A DNA stretch of 64,000 bases, taken from assembly GCF_029784155.1 (NCBI RefSeq), contig NC_073692.1, positions 239,401,756 to 239,465,755 on the forward strand, written 5' to 3'. The notes under the pieces were generated by a model, which ran no database searches, was not told the DNA's origin, and saw only the letters and a program-made list of their open reading frames with translations. The position numbers and the translations under genes were made by a program. The number at the start of each line of letters is the position of its first letter. Position 1 is the first letter of the stretch. This DNA is from Uranotaenia lowii. Its lineage: Eukaryota; Arthropoda; Insecta; Diptera; Culicidae. Shown in pieces: positions 22,884 through 33,341 of this stretch.

Positions 22884-24622
22884 TTTGGTGGGTTTTAAAA
22901 CCTTTTTTTCCTTCAACAGATCTGTTCTAACAAACACTCAAACCACCATTGGTCTTTTGCTTTTGGGTGGCAAACAACAACTGAAACCTCCTTTTAAAAT
23001 GCACCGGAAATTGATCTTCCTTTTCCGAACAGGATCTTCGTTCTTCAATCTCTATCTACCTTCACTCAATAAACTGATCGTCCCTTGTAGGACTTCACCA
23101 CAGCTTCCTTTCTCTTGGCACAGCTTAGCCTTTCAACATGCACCAAAAGGATGACACTTGATATCCAATTTCCGATCGTTACCACTTCTTAATTCCTTTG
23201 ATCTTATACACCCCAGAAGATAGCACACGGATAATACTCCAAAGCACAAAACACACGTAAAAACGAAATCTTCGATCGATAATCACGATCTTCCAAGACA
23301 CGATCGCGTTGTAAAATTTGCTTCGAAATCTTTTTTACGATAATAAAAAGCTGATTTTCAGATCAGCTTAAAATTTGAACTCCTTATTTTCAAAATTTGC
23401 ACCAAGTTTCAGGGAGGAACGTCCTTTCTGACGAACGAGTTGGAAGCAACTGATTCAACGTACCCTGCCTGACGTGAACGACAGATCGGGTGCAGCTGTT
23501 GTTAACCGAGGCAAGCTGCAGACAAAACCGAACGTAAATCCAAGAGATGGAGCGAAAACTCGGTGTAAAGAGAAGTAGAAAACATTAGTGCTGCCCTTGT
23601 CACCCCTGCGAACAGACATCGCGCAATGTTTATGTTTTGTTTCGCTCGACTCTCGGACTGCTGAGAGCGAGAGAAAGTTCACTCTTCGTATCCTTGCCCT
23701 GCACCGGTTCCTTTTGCTGAAACTTGGATGGTTGACTTGACCCGTTGCAAGGAAATAAGTATCCAATCCAATGAAAAAAGTGACGATGTGAGTGAGGCGC
23801 GCATACATGGTCTTGCTCGAGACTGACTGTTTTATACGATGCGGTGTGTGTGGTGAGCATGAAATTATGATGAGTCCCGAGTAATGTTGGGTTCCATATA
23901 CAGACTCCGTTCGATTTTGGCAACACGCCCGTACATTTTGTGTTGCCAAAATCGAATGTTGCTAAAATCGAACGGTTTTTTTTCTCAACTATAACTATAT
24001 TTGTTATCAAAAACGTTATTTTCAGTCATTTTCCGATCATTTATAGTCATTTCTAATTTTTTTCATCATGTTTTTGGTGCATTTTGCACTTTTTTTATTT
24101 TGTTTATAATGTTTGTTCTCATTTGTCATATTTGCTGTTTTTCTTCATCATTTTTTAGTTGTTTTTTGTCATTTTCAGTCTTTGGTTTGATTTTGTTTTT
24201 TTTTACTTTTTGAATTTTTCATCTTTTTGTCATTTTTGAGTACTTAATAATTTTTTTAAAAACTTTTGTTTTTATTGTTACATTTTATCACCATTTCAGA
24301 ACATAAAAACGTATTTATGGTTAAATTTATTAAATTTCAAGTTTTATTAAAAAATCTAGGGTTTGTTTTGTTCATTTATTTATTTATTAAGTTAAACTTT
24401 GTAGACTACAATAGAGGAAACACTAAAAAATCCCGGGAACTCTAGTATCTTTCGTATCGTATCTCGTACTAAAAATGCTAAATTACCATTTACTAAATAT
24501 TTTCATGAAGATTGAGCAAGGAAAATGATAGTTTTATCTTGATATATGGCAATTTTTTTCTTCTTAAAACTGGTTAATACATTGAATATGATTGATTTAT
24601 TCCATTTCCATAGTATTCCGTC
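22884..24622. other. Upstream flank of Traf4, no gene seen
   Basis: The Traf4 promoter and 5' UTR should lie in the left part. The stretch 24040-24250 is very T-rich with repeated TTCATT and GTCATTTT motifs and looks like simple-sequence decay. The phrase TTCGATTTTGGCAACA near 23911 is answered by TGTTGCCAAAATCGAA near 23940, a 16 bp inverted pair around a short loop. Confidence 0.45.
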
Positions 24623-24904
24623 TCACGACATAACTTGACGAACATAATTACTAAAAATCGCTGGGTCCATAGCAACCGTTCTCCTATTTCTCGGACATCC
24701 CACATTCGCCAGATCACGCTCCACTTGGTCTAACCACCTCGTTCGTTGCGCCCCTGCTTGTTTCGTTTCTATCGGATTCGTAGCGAACATCTGTTTTGCA
24801 GGACAGTCGTCCGGCATTCTCGCAACATGTCCTGCCCAGTGTATCCGGCCAGCCTTCACCAGGGGTTTAATCCCCCCACCCCCTCCTTTGGAGATATTTT
24901 CCAA
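24623..24904 (-). pseudogene. C-terminal tail of a non-LTR reverse transcriptase
   Basis: The - strand frame reads IHWAGHVARMPDDCPAKQM and then RTRWLDQVERDLANVG. The RWAGHVARM and RWLDQVERDL pair is the common C-terminal signature of several non-LTR ORF2 proteins, downstream of RT. The rest of the element is absent, so this is a truncated relic. BEL element B is inserted about 100 bases to the right. Confidence 0.8.
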
Positions 24905-25003
24905 GTAAAATTTTCACCGTAGTATCGGAAAATTACTAGATCTTAAAAGGTCTCTAAAATAAGTGTTAACAAACAAGATAGAAATTTGGTTCGCTTCTGG
25001 CGG

Positions 25004-25828
25004 TGTTGACAACTGGGAGCACTGCCAATTTGAAGCGACGCCAAATGCCAAACTACAGTTCAGTGGCCAGCCGTAGATGTCTCGCGTTTGGAAAAGACGA
25101 GTTCCGGAAAACATTTTCTACCACCCGCGCAAAGTGCATGCAAAATTGAAAAATCTAGCTAAATTATTATATAACCTACCTACCTAAACTATAGTCTTAA
25201 ATTTAAATAATCTTAATCGCTAAAAGCAGTGAACTGAATTGTGGTAATAAGTGAAAAGTTCCTACATCAGTCCACCAGGTTCGTTCTTCCCGCTGCTTGC
25301 TAAACGGACATGCTAAATGCTAACCTCTATGTTTCCCAGCAGCACCAGCTAGTTTGATTATGCTGAAACTGTCCCGGCTCTTCCGGCTAAGTGTAGAACT
25401 CTGCTATTCCAAGCCGCGTATTTAACAGTTTATAAGGTTAGTTTACTTTGCCACATGTGAAACAGAAAAGTTCATGCTAACTTCCTTTCGTTTACTTAGC
25501 AGAAGCAAACAGTTCGATTAAGAACCATTACGGCTCTCCCAGCCAAGTAAGCTAGCTTGACTTAAGCCGTACAGTAACTTACCAGGTTTGCTATTCTAAC
25601 TTCATGTGAAACGGCTTAAGCTTATTCTTTGTTTGTTAACAGCATTCGTACAAGAACCGTATTAGAACTGTTCCGGTTGTAGGAGAAGTTACTTCCAACA
25701 CTGATTTGTAAGTGATATTATATTAGATACGTATTTTAGATCTAATCCTAATTAATAAAATTACAGCTTGAAGCTGCTTGATCGCTATCGAGACCGGTGT
25801 AAATTTTCTTTGCATACAACTCGGAACA
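25004..25828 (+). repeat. 5' LTR of element B
   Basis: 825 bases, the 5' copy of the pair. It should carry the promoter for the element. The first gag ATG is only 33 bases past its end, and no TGG-type tRNA primer-binding site follows it. Confidence 0.93.
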
Positions 25829-25860
25829 ATTCTTCAAGAAATCATCATTCACCGCGGAAG

Positions 25861-28545
25861 ATGGCAACTGTGAACGACGATGCACCATCTCCAGCGACGC
25901 CCAATGATGGAGTTTCCAACTGCGTGGCGTGTAATCTCCCTGATTCGGCAGGGAACATGGTGCAGTGCGACGTATGCGATGATTGGTACCATCTAACCTG
26001 TGCAGGAGTTACAGCATCCGTTGAGTTCCGCCCTTGGTCCTGTCCAAAATGCCAGCCAGCGCTCAGCATTCACAGCAGTGCGACAGCTTCCAGTAAACGT
26101 TCCCGAAAGGTTCAGCTACAGCTGGAGCAATTGGAGGAAAACCGTAGCTTAGAGCTTAAGGCTCTACAGATCCGCTTGGAAGCAATCGAAGCCCAGAAAC
26201 GACTGGTCGATGCGAAGTACAAACTTTTGCAATCCACCGTCAACGATGTGGATGAAACGAACAACACTCAGAGCCGGGTGAGCAGGAGGATTAGTCGTCA
26301 GCTTACGACTGATTGGTTGGAAAGCACATCCGATGTCGTTGTAACTCCCGAACGTGCTCCAACCAATGATGCAACTTTTCCGACGGTCCCTACAGGCCAG
26401 CTGAACGATCCAACTTCTAACACACATCCGACGGGTTCAAACCAACCTATCGCTGGTTCAACTTTCCCCACAACCAGTGGTCGGAGTATCAGTGGTACTC
26501 ATCTACCGACCTGGTTGGTCGTTCTGGATTCAGCATCTACTCAAATTTTTCCCGCTGTTTCGGAAGCCAACTTGGGTCAACGGATGCAGCAGTTGTCAAC
26601 CGACAACCATGGTGGAAAGAGAAGGTCAGCAGTCCAATTTGCCGATAAGATAGCCACGGTAGGAACTCCCGAACAACAATATCATCGAAATCCAGCCGGT
26701 TTCTTTCCCCATGGCGAGCAGGTTACACCAATTCCACGTGTGCCATCCCAGGACAGTTCGCCTGTGCCTCACCCCCCTCAAGACAAGTATAACAGAAACC
26801 AACGTCAAGGTAAGACCGTTCCTAATTCTTTTCGCCTAAATTCCGATCCATGTAATGAGCCCCATGAGTCCCTGATATCACAGTTGGGACATTGCCCCCC
26901 AAGCGAGTACGCAAATATCACCCAACACATGAATAGTTTTTCGCCTACCCCATCTCAACTAGCAGCACGTCAGGTTATCGCCCGGGATCTCCCTATCTTT
27001 TCAGGGGACCCGGAAGATTGGCCAGTATTTATTAGCCATTATACTACCTCCACTTTAGCCTGTGGCTACAACCCTGTTGAAAATTTGACTCGTCTTCAAC
27101 GTTGCCTCAAAGGAGTAGCACTTGAATCGGTGCGAAGCAGCTTACTTCTGCCCGATTTAGTGCCTGAGATAATTGACACGCTACGCTTTCGTTTTGGCCG
27201 ACCTGACTTGATAATTAATGGCCTTTTACAAAAACTTTGGAATATTCCTGCCCCCAAAGCTGAAAAATTAGAATCCCTGATAGAATACGGCACAGCCGTT
27301 CAAAATTACTGCGCTCATCTGGAAGCATCTGATCAAAACGCCCATCTGTCAAATCCATCATTGCTTGCCGCGTTAGTGAACCGTTTGCCGGTCGATTACC
27401 AAATGCAGTGGTCAGCATATACAGACGACAACAGTGAAGTGAGCTTAAAAGAATTTGGTGAATTTATGAAAATGTTAATGAAACGAGCAAGCAAAGTTAC
27501 TTCTTCGAAAATATGTGTTGTACCCAGTCGGCTTGAGGAACGGACTCGGCCAAAGCGAGGAGCTTTACACGCGCATACCGAGAGCAGTCACCCAGCCAGT
27601 AACCACAGAGAGAGGAGATGTAGCATGTGCAGCCGGAACCACCAACTGAAGGAATGCGACGAATTCAAAACGCTTACCCTTGAAGGACGCAGGCGAGTCG
27701 TGGAGCAAGAAAGACTATGCCGCAATTGCCTAAATTTCCACGGCCACCGACCTTGTCGTTTGAGTGGATATTGCAATGTTAATGGTTGTACAGTCCGCCA
27801 CCACCCTCTTCTCCATTCCATCGGGGGTCAGCAGATGCAGAATAATGCTGGCGAATCTTCAGTTCGTTCAAACGATCATCAGTCCAACTCCAATGGTCGT
27901 GGACCATCCACTTTCGAACCCAGTCCGCCTGCCGACATCCACGTGCATCGAAGTTTTCCTCAAGTTTGCCTGCTTCGCTTTGTGCCGGTCACATTACACG
28001 GGAAGGGAAATCTGAAAATTGACACTTTCGCTTTCCTGGATGATGGTTCATCACTCACGCTTATCGAAGAAAAACTGGTTGATGAACTCGGGTTGCAAGG
28101 ACAACCACGAACACTCTGTTTGAAATGGACGGGCAATAAGACGAGAACGGAACATGGCTCCAAGGTGATTGAGCTTCAAATATCCGGAACCGATCAAAGG
28201 CATCATAAACTACAAGATACTCGCACAGTCAAAGAATTAGCTATTACCCCACAAACACTAGACTTTGGGACATTGTCGGCTTCATTTCGGCATCTACGAG
28301 GACTTCCGATAGCGAGCTACAGGAATGCAGTTCCTCGTGTTTTGATAGGGGTTAACAACCTTCATTTGACCGTTCCACTTCGTACAAAAGAAGGTCAACC
28401 GCAAGACCCAATAGCTACTAAAACAAGGTTGGGATGGTGTGTCTACGGAGGAACAGGATACCAAGATACATCTTGTACGTGCACCGTTGTAGTTGCTCTG
28501 GTGATGATGCATTGCACACAGCTGTTCGGAGCTATTTTGCTTTAG
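25861..28545 (+). CDS. Element B gag-protease polyprotein with N-terminal PHD finger
   Basis: I start at ATG 25861 (MATVNDDAPSP); the frame is open upstream into the LTR, but only from a TTG. About 894 codons follow. Residues 22-66 form a PHD-type zinc finger: C-x2-C, then VQCDVCDDWYH and WSCPKC. Next come a Gln/Leu-rich coiled coil, a Ser/Thr/Pro-rich linker, and the retroelement gag core around ARDLPIFSGDPEDWPVF. Cys/His knuckles follow (CSMCSRNHQLKEC, CRNCLNFHGH, HHPLLH, about 27619-27815). A clan AA (A17) protease has its active site at FLDDGSS, about 28030-28050. The frame ends shortly after GWCVYGG. The pol frame overlaps it from 28434. This belongs to the same gag family as element D. 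Confidence 0.93.
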   Translation: MATVNDDAPSPATPNDGVSNCVACNLPDSAGNMVQCDVCDDWYHLTCAGVTASVEFRPWSCPKCQPALSIHSSATASSKRSRKVQLQLEQLEENRSLELKALQIRLEAIEAQKRLVDAKYKLLQSTVNDVDETNNTQSRVSRRISRQLTTDWLESTSDVVVTPERAPTNDATFPTVPTGQLNDPTSNTHPTGSNQPIAGSTFPTTSGRSISGTHLPTWLVVLDSASTQIFPAVSEANLGQRMQQLSTDNHGGKRRSAVQFADKIATVGTPEQQYHRNPAGFFPHGEQVTPIPRVPSQDSSPVPHPPQDKYNRNQRQGKTVPNSFRLNSDPCNEPHESLISQLGHCPPSEYANITQHMNSFSPTPSQLAARQVIARDLPIFSGDPEDWPVFISHYTTSTLACGYNPVENLTRLQRCLKGVALESVRSSLLLPDLVPEIIDTLRFRFGRPDLIINGLLQKLWNIPAPKAEKLESLIEYGTAVQNYCAHLEASDQNAHLSNPSLLAALVNRLPVDYQMQWSAYTDDNSEVSLKEFGEFMKMLMKRASKVTSSKICVVPSRLEERTRPKRGALHAHTESSHPASNHRERRCSMCSRNHQLKECDEFKTLTLEGRRRVVEQERLCRNCLNFHGHRPCRLSGYCNVNGCTVRHHPLLHSIGGQQMQNNAGESSVRSNDHQSNSNGRGPSTFEPSPPADIHVHRSFPQVCLLRFVPVTLHGKGNLKIDTFAFLDDGSSLTLIEEKLVDELGLQGQPRTLCLKWTGNKTRTEHGSKVIELQISGTDQRHHKLQDTRTVKELAITPQTLDFGTLSASFRHLRGLPIASYRNAVPRVLIGVNNLHLTVPLRTKEGQPQDPIATKTRLGWCVYGGTGYQDTSCTCTVVVALVMMHCTQLFGAILL

Positions 28546-31500
28546 AAGACGTGGGGATAACCGGGACAGCCATTCTAGAATCTGAGAACGATAAACGGGC
28601 CAAGAGAATCCTTGAAGAGCACACAAGTCGCCAAGGTGATAGATTCCAAACTGCCTTACTTTGGAAGTCCGATTATTATGAGTTTCCTGACAGCCGTTTT
28701 ATGGCTGAAAAACGTTTCGAGTGTTTGGAACGTAAGCTGAAACGAAACCCAAAGATGATGGAAAGTGTTACTAAGCAAATAGAAGAATACCAGATGAAAG
28801 GTTATGCCCGTCTCGCCACCGAAGGTGAAATCAAAAACTCAGATCCTCGGAAAACCTGGTACCTACCACTCGGCGTTGTAGTAAACCCCAAAAAGCCGGA
28901 GAAGATTCGCATGGTGTGGGACGCAGCTGCTACGGTTAAAGGTGTCTCGTTGAACAGCATGCTTTTGAAAGGACCAGATCAACTAACAACACTACCCTGG
29001 GTCCTCTTCCGTTTCCGACAATATGCTGTGGCAGTCTCTGGTGATATATCCGAGATGTTCCACCAAATCCGTATTCGTCCCGAAGATCAACAAGCTCAGC
29101 GTTTTCTCTGGCGGACCAATCCAAATAAAGCTTTCGACGTTTTTGTTATGCAGGTGGCCACTTTCGGTTCAACTTGCTCCCCAGCATCTGCTCAATTCAT
29201 AAAGAATAAGCACGCACGAGAGTTTGCGGATGTCTATCCTCGAGCTGTTGAAGGAATCATCGACTGCCATTACGTGGACGACTACGTCGATAGCTTTGGG
29301 ACAGAGGAAGAAGCACAACGAGTTGCTCGAGAAGTCAAGGCCATTCACGCGCGAGGAGGTTTTCGTGGTTGGAGATCCAATAGCATGAAAATTCTCCAAG
29401 GGCTTGGAGAGGCAACAGATCCTAATCCCAAAGAACTACACACACAGCACGGCATCATCGAGAGGGTTCTTGGAATGCACTGGCTTCCCAATGAAGATAC
29501 TCTGGCATATTCCACCAATTTTCAGCCACAAATAAACGACATAATTTCAAACAGAATGCGGCCAACGAAACGACAAGTACTGAAGTGTTTAATGAGTGTA
29601 TTCGACCCTCTCGGTCTTCTAGCGGCCTTTGTCGTTCAAGGCAAAATACTTCTCCAAGATATTTGGAGAGCCGGTACTCAATGGGATGAAGAAATCGACG
29701 ACCAAGTATTTGAAAAATGGACCAGATGGATAGATCAGTTCCCACTTATAGCAGACCTCCAGGTTCCAAGATGCTACTATCTAGATGCTACTGAAACACT
29801 CTACAATAATCTTGAACTGCATATATTTGCCGATGCAAGCGAAGATGCTTACGCAGCCGTAGCGTATTTTCGTATTTCCATCAACAGCAAGGAATATAAG
29901 TGCGCTCTAGTTGCGTCAAAGACAAAGGTAGCTCCTCTACGACATTGGTCGATTCCCCGGCTTGAACTCCAAGCTGCTGTATTAGCTGCGCGACTAGAAA
30001 CATTTATTAAAGAAGGCCATACATTGCAAATACATCGTACGGTATTTTGGTCGGATTCGAGTACAGTACTAGCCTGGATACGCTCGGACCATCGAAGATA
30101 TTCGTCGTTTGTGGCATGTCGAGTATCTGAAATATTATCTACCACTTCTATCGCTGATTGGCGATGGATCTCAACGAAGATGAACGTTGCTGACCTGGCC
30201 ACAAAATGGGGACAAGGTGGCCAACTGGACGTGGATGGTCCATGGTTCAACGGACCGGAATTCTTGAAAGAGGAAGAGGCAGAGTGGCCGCGTCCCAAGT
30301 CAATTCAACCAACTGTAGAAGAACAAAAAATGTGTGGGGTCCATCAAAGCCTAGAAAGTCCAGAGCCGCTGGTTGATGTATCCAGATTTTCTAAGTGGGA
30401 GAGACTGACCAGAGCAATGGCCTACGTATTCCGATATTTCAACAACTGCAAGAAAACACGTTGCAAGATCAGTAGTTTGTATCCCACGCAATCCGAGTTG
30501 AGGCTCGCCGAAGATTACCTTTTCCGAATGGTTCAACGAGAAGCTTTTCCAGACGAAGTGCACCAGCTACTGGCACAAATCAGCGAGCCGAATAAGAAGC
30601 AGGTCGCCGTTGGAAAAGGCAGCAAACTGTACAAGTTGTCACCTTACCTGGACGAGCACCAAGTTCTGCGAGTCGACGGGCGGATTGGAGCGGCGGTTAA
30701 TGTGGACAACTACATCAAGTATCCAGTGATTCTCGCGAAACAACACCGTGTCAGCGATTTGATCATCGATTTTTATCACCGTAAGTTCCATCACGCTAAT
30801 TTCGAGACCGTGGTGAACGAATTACGTCAGGTTTACCATATCCCACAAGTACGATCCCGTGTGAAGCAGATTGTGAAGCGTTGTCAGTACTGCAAAATCA
30901 ACAACGCTCGACCCCAAATTCCAAGAATGGCTCCTTTACCAGCGGCGAGGTTAGCAACGTGCACACGACCATTCACTTTCGTTGGGTTGGATTTGTTTGG
31001 TCCACTCCAGGTTAAAGTTGGTAGGAGCTCGGTTAAACGTTGGATCGCGCTCTTCACCTGTTTGACAGTGCGCGCTGTCCATGTCGAAGTAGTATTCAAC
31101 CTAAATACGGAGTCGTGTATTATGGCGGTTCGGAGGTTTGTTGGTAGGCGAGGATCACCACTAGAATTCTATTCAGACAACGGCACTAACTTCCGGGGAG
31201 CCGATAACGTGCTGCAGCAACAAGTGTCAAACATCGAAGAAGGGCTGGCATCTACGTTCACCAACACTGCAACGAAATGGGTGTTTATACCTCCTGGAAC
31301 ACCACACATGGGCGGCGCATGGGAGCGCATGGTGCGTTCGGTGAAGAAAGCGATGGAAACGAGCGTGAGCTCGTGTAGAAAACTAAACGATGAGGGCCTG
31401 TGGACTCTAGCAATCGAGGCTGAGGGAATTGTGAATTCCAGACCGCTTACGTATCTTCCGATTGAGGCAGCGGAACAAGAAGCTCTTACACCTAATCACT

Positions 31501-31922
31501 TGTTAATCGGAAGCTCCAACGGTGTCAAGCAGCCGACTGTAGAGCAGGTAGACGAAGTATTAATGCTTAAAAATACCTGGAACCAAATACAACACCAAGC
31601 AGACAGCTTCTGGCGTCGATGGGTTCGCGAGTACTTACCGGATTTGACTCGGCGCACGAAATGGCAGGGTGAAACTCGACCCATTTGTGTAGGAGACTTA
31701 GTGATCATTGTGGACGAGGCTAGAAGAAATGGTTGGGTCCGCGGACGTGTTAATGAAGTCATTCCAGGGCAAGATGGGCGTGTAAGAAAGGCAATTGTTC
31801 AAACTCATAGGGGGCTCACTAGGCAATCGGTCTCGAAGTTAGCTGTACTTGACGTTGAGGCTGAGGTACCAAAATTAGCTGTACTGGGAGTTGCGACTAA
31901 AGGTAACCCGGGATCATCCTGA
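28434..31922 (+). CDS. Element B pol: reverse transcriptase, RNase H, integrase
   Basis: The frame overlaps the gag-protease frame by 112 bases and lies in another phase. Coding similarity switches frame near 28475-28490, so the Met at 28434 is not necessarily used. RT landmarks are IRMVWDAAA and the catalytic HYVDDYVDSF (near 29268-29290). RNase H follows (HIFADASEDAYAAVAY, FWSDSSTVLAWI), then a zinc-binding integrase N-terminus (HHANFETV, CQYCKINNARP) and the integrase core with GLDLFGP, YSDNGTNF and HMGGAWERM, which supply the D, D and E residues. All catalytic positions are present. The frame break may be a single-base indel in a polyprotein that is usually continuous, or a programmed shift; no obvious slippery heptamer was seen. 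Confidence 0.93.
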   Translation: MVCLRRNRIPRYILYVHRCSCSGDDALHTAVRSYFALEDVGITGTAILESENDKRAKRILEEHTSRQGDRFQTALLWKSDYYEFPDSRFMAEKRFECLERKLKRNPKMMESVTKQIEEYQMKGYARLATEGEIKNSDPRKTWYLPLGVVVNPKKPEKIRMVWDAAATVKGVSLNSMLLKGPDQLTTLPWVLFRFRQYAVAVSGDISEMFHQIRIRPEDQQAQRFLWRTNPNKAFDVFVMQVATFGSTCSPASAQFIKNKHAREFADVYPRAVEGIIDCHYVDDYVDSFGTEEEAQRVAREVKAIHARGGFRGWRSNSMKILQGLGEATDPNPKELHTQHGIIERVLGMHWLPNEDTLAYSTNFQPQINDIISNRMRPTKRQVLKCLMSVFDPLGLLAAFVVQGKILLQDIWRAGTQWDEEIDDQVFEKWTRWIDQFPLIADLQVPRCYYLDATETLYNNLELHIFADASEDAYAAVAYFRISINSKEYKCALVASKTKVAPLRHWSIPRLELQAAVLAARLETFIKEGHTLQIHRTVFWSDSSTVLAWIRSDHRRYSSFVACRVSEILSTTSIADWRWISTKMNVADLATKWGQGGQLDVDGPWFNGPEFLKEEEAEWPRPKSIQPTVEEQKMCGVHQSLESPEPLVDVSRFSKWERLTRAMAYVFRYFNNCKKTRCKISSLYPTQSELRLAEDYLFRMVQREAFPDEVHQLLAQISEPNKKQVAVGKGSKLYKLSPYLDEHQVLRVDGRIGAAVNVDNYIKYPVILAKQHRVSDLIIDFYHRKFHHANFETVVNELRQVYHIPQVRSRVKQIVKRCQYCKINNARPQIPRMAPLPAARLATCTRPFTFVGLDLFGPLQVKVGRSSVKRWIALFTCLTVRAVHVEVVFNLNTESCIMAVRRFVGRRGSPLEFYSDNGTNFRGADNVLQQQVSNIEEGLASTFTNTATKWVFIPPGTPHMGGAWERMVRSVKKAMETSVSSCRKLNDEGLWTLAIEAEGIVNSRPLTYLPIEAAEQEALTPNHLLIGSSNGVKQPTVEQVDEVLMLKNTWNQIQHQADSFWRRWVREYLPDLTRRTKWQGETRPICVGDLVIIVDEARRNGWVRGRVNEVIPGQDGRVRKAIVQTHRGLTRQSVSKLAVLDVEAEVPKLAVLGVATKGNPGSS

Positions 31923-31943
31923 CCAGTGTTACGGGGGGGAGGC

Positions 31944-32773
31944 TGTTGACAACTGGGAGCACTGCCAATTTGAAGCGACGCGACGCCAAATGCCAAACTA
32001 CAGTTCAGTGGCCAGCCGTAGATGTCTCGCGTTTGGAAAAGACGAGTTCCGGAAAACATTTTCTACCACCCGCGCAAAGTGCATGCAAAATTGAAAAATC
32101 TAGCTAAATTATTATATAACCTACCTACCTAAACTATAGTCTTAAATTTAAATAATCTTAATCGCTAAAAGCAGTGAACTGAATTGTGGTAATAAGTGAA
32201 AAGTTCCTACATCAGTCCACCAGGTTCGTTCTTCCCGCTGCTTGCTAAACGGACATGCTAAATGCTAACCTCTATGTTTCCCAGCAGCACCAGCTAGTTT
32301 GATTATGCTGAAACTGTCCCGGCTCTTCCGGCTAAGTGTAGAACTCTGCTATTCCAAGCCGCGTATTTAACAGTTTATAAGGTTAGTTTACTTTGCCACA
32401 TGTGAAACAGAAAAGTTCATGCTAACTTCCTTTCGTTTACTTAGCAGAAGCAAACAGTTCGATTAAGAACCATTACGGCTCTCCCAGCCAAGTAAGCTAG
32501 CTTGACTTAAGCCGTACAGTAACTTACCAGGTTTGCTATTCTAACTTCATGTGAAACGGCTTAAGCTTATTCTTTGTTTGTTAACAGCATTCGTACAAGA
32601 ACCGTATTAGAACTGTTCCGGTTGTAGGAGAAGTTACTTCCAACACTGATTTGTAAGTGATATTATATTAGATACGTATTTTAGATCTAATCCTAATTAA
32701 TAAAATTACAGCTTGAAGCTGCTTGATCGCTATCGAGACCGGTGTAAATTTTCTTTGCATACAACTCGGAACA
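31944..32773 (+). repeat. 3' LTR of element B
   Basis: 830 bases, matching the 5' copy apart from a duplicated GACGC near 31979-31984. It is preceded by a G-rich purine tract at 31931-31943. Confidence 0.93.
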
Positions 32774-32778
32774 GGCGG

Positions 32779-33134
32779 AATTTACTCTCAAATCAAATTA
32801 GGCTTGAGACATTTCATTTTACGATACTATATGACGTTCCCGAATTTAAACTTATTTTTAATTGTAAATTTGGATTAGCAATTCAATCCACCTTTCGTAT
32901 TGAAACTAACTTGACATACAAAACTAAATCGTCTTTAGAATGGGTTTTTAAAAAGAATTGTTACTAAATGAGAACAGAGTTTGAAACGAACCTTTTAACT
33001 TCAAAATTAATTTAACAAAGACTTATTTTATACATCGACAAGTTGGATGTTATTATTTTTGTTGATATAGAACTTTTCAGTAAACACAGACAATTTTCTC
33101 AAATTGCATTTGTAAATGATTTTGTAAAAAATAA
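32779..33134. other. AT-rich sequence, no gene seen
   Basis: Host or old repeat sequence on the right of element B. No homology is recognised. Confidence 0.4.
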
Positions 33135-33341
33135 CAGATCCCGGCAACGTTACACCATTTGTCTATGTATCGTGTGACCAACATCTTTTAAAGAAGTGTT
33201 GGTGAATCTCGTTTTTAAGCTTTTTTTTCCTCAGATTTAAGCTTTTTTGCATTGAGAGCCAGATCCCGGCAACGTTACACGATTTGTTTATGTATCGTGT
33301 GACGAACATCTTTTAAAGTAGTGTTGGTGAATCTCGTTTTT
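33135..33341 (+). repeat. Foldback repeat R, left part (two direct copies)
   Basis: Two copies of a segment of about 82 bases start CAGATCCCGGCAACGTTACA at 33135 and 33260 (period 125), separated by AAGCTTTTTTT-type sequence. The same segment occurs inverted at 50357-50438. Non-LTR element N2 interrupts the repeat within the T run at the end of the second copy; matching sequence resumes at about 50067. The R ends are inverted with respect to each other. Confidence 0.8.

Larger units (their letters stand above)
25004..32773 (+). mobile_element. BEL/Pao LTR retrotransposon, near-complete (element B)
   Basis: Direct LTRs at 25004-25828 and 31944-32773 begin TGTTGACAACTGG and end CTCGGAACA (TG...CA). 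The target GGCGG is duplicated at 24999-25003 and 32774-32778. Between them lie gag-protease and RT-RNase H-integrase frames in BEL/Pao order and a purine tract (GGGGGGGAGGC) directly before the 3' LTR. By eye the LTRs differ only by a 5-base GACGC duplication, so insertion was recent. The only visible defect is a frame break between gag-protease and pol. Confidence 0.95.

Noticed and set aside
22621..23154. 177-codon + strand frame over Traf4 exon 1
   Set aside because: It is rich in Gly, Glu and Val, as the reverse complement of a Pro/Ser/Thr-rich segment, and has no domain.
24001..24213. 70-codon Phe-rich ORF that could be a membrane peptide
   Set aside because: The DNA is almost pure T-rich simple sequence, which encodes Phe, Leu and Ile by default.
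32713..32967. 84-codon frame starting in the 3' LTR of element B
   Set aside because: It repeats the LTR start seen at 25768 and runs out into unrelated flanking DNA.
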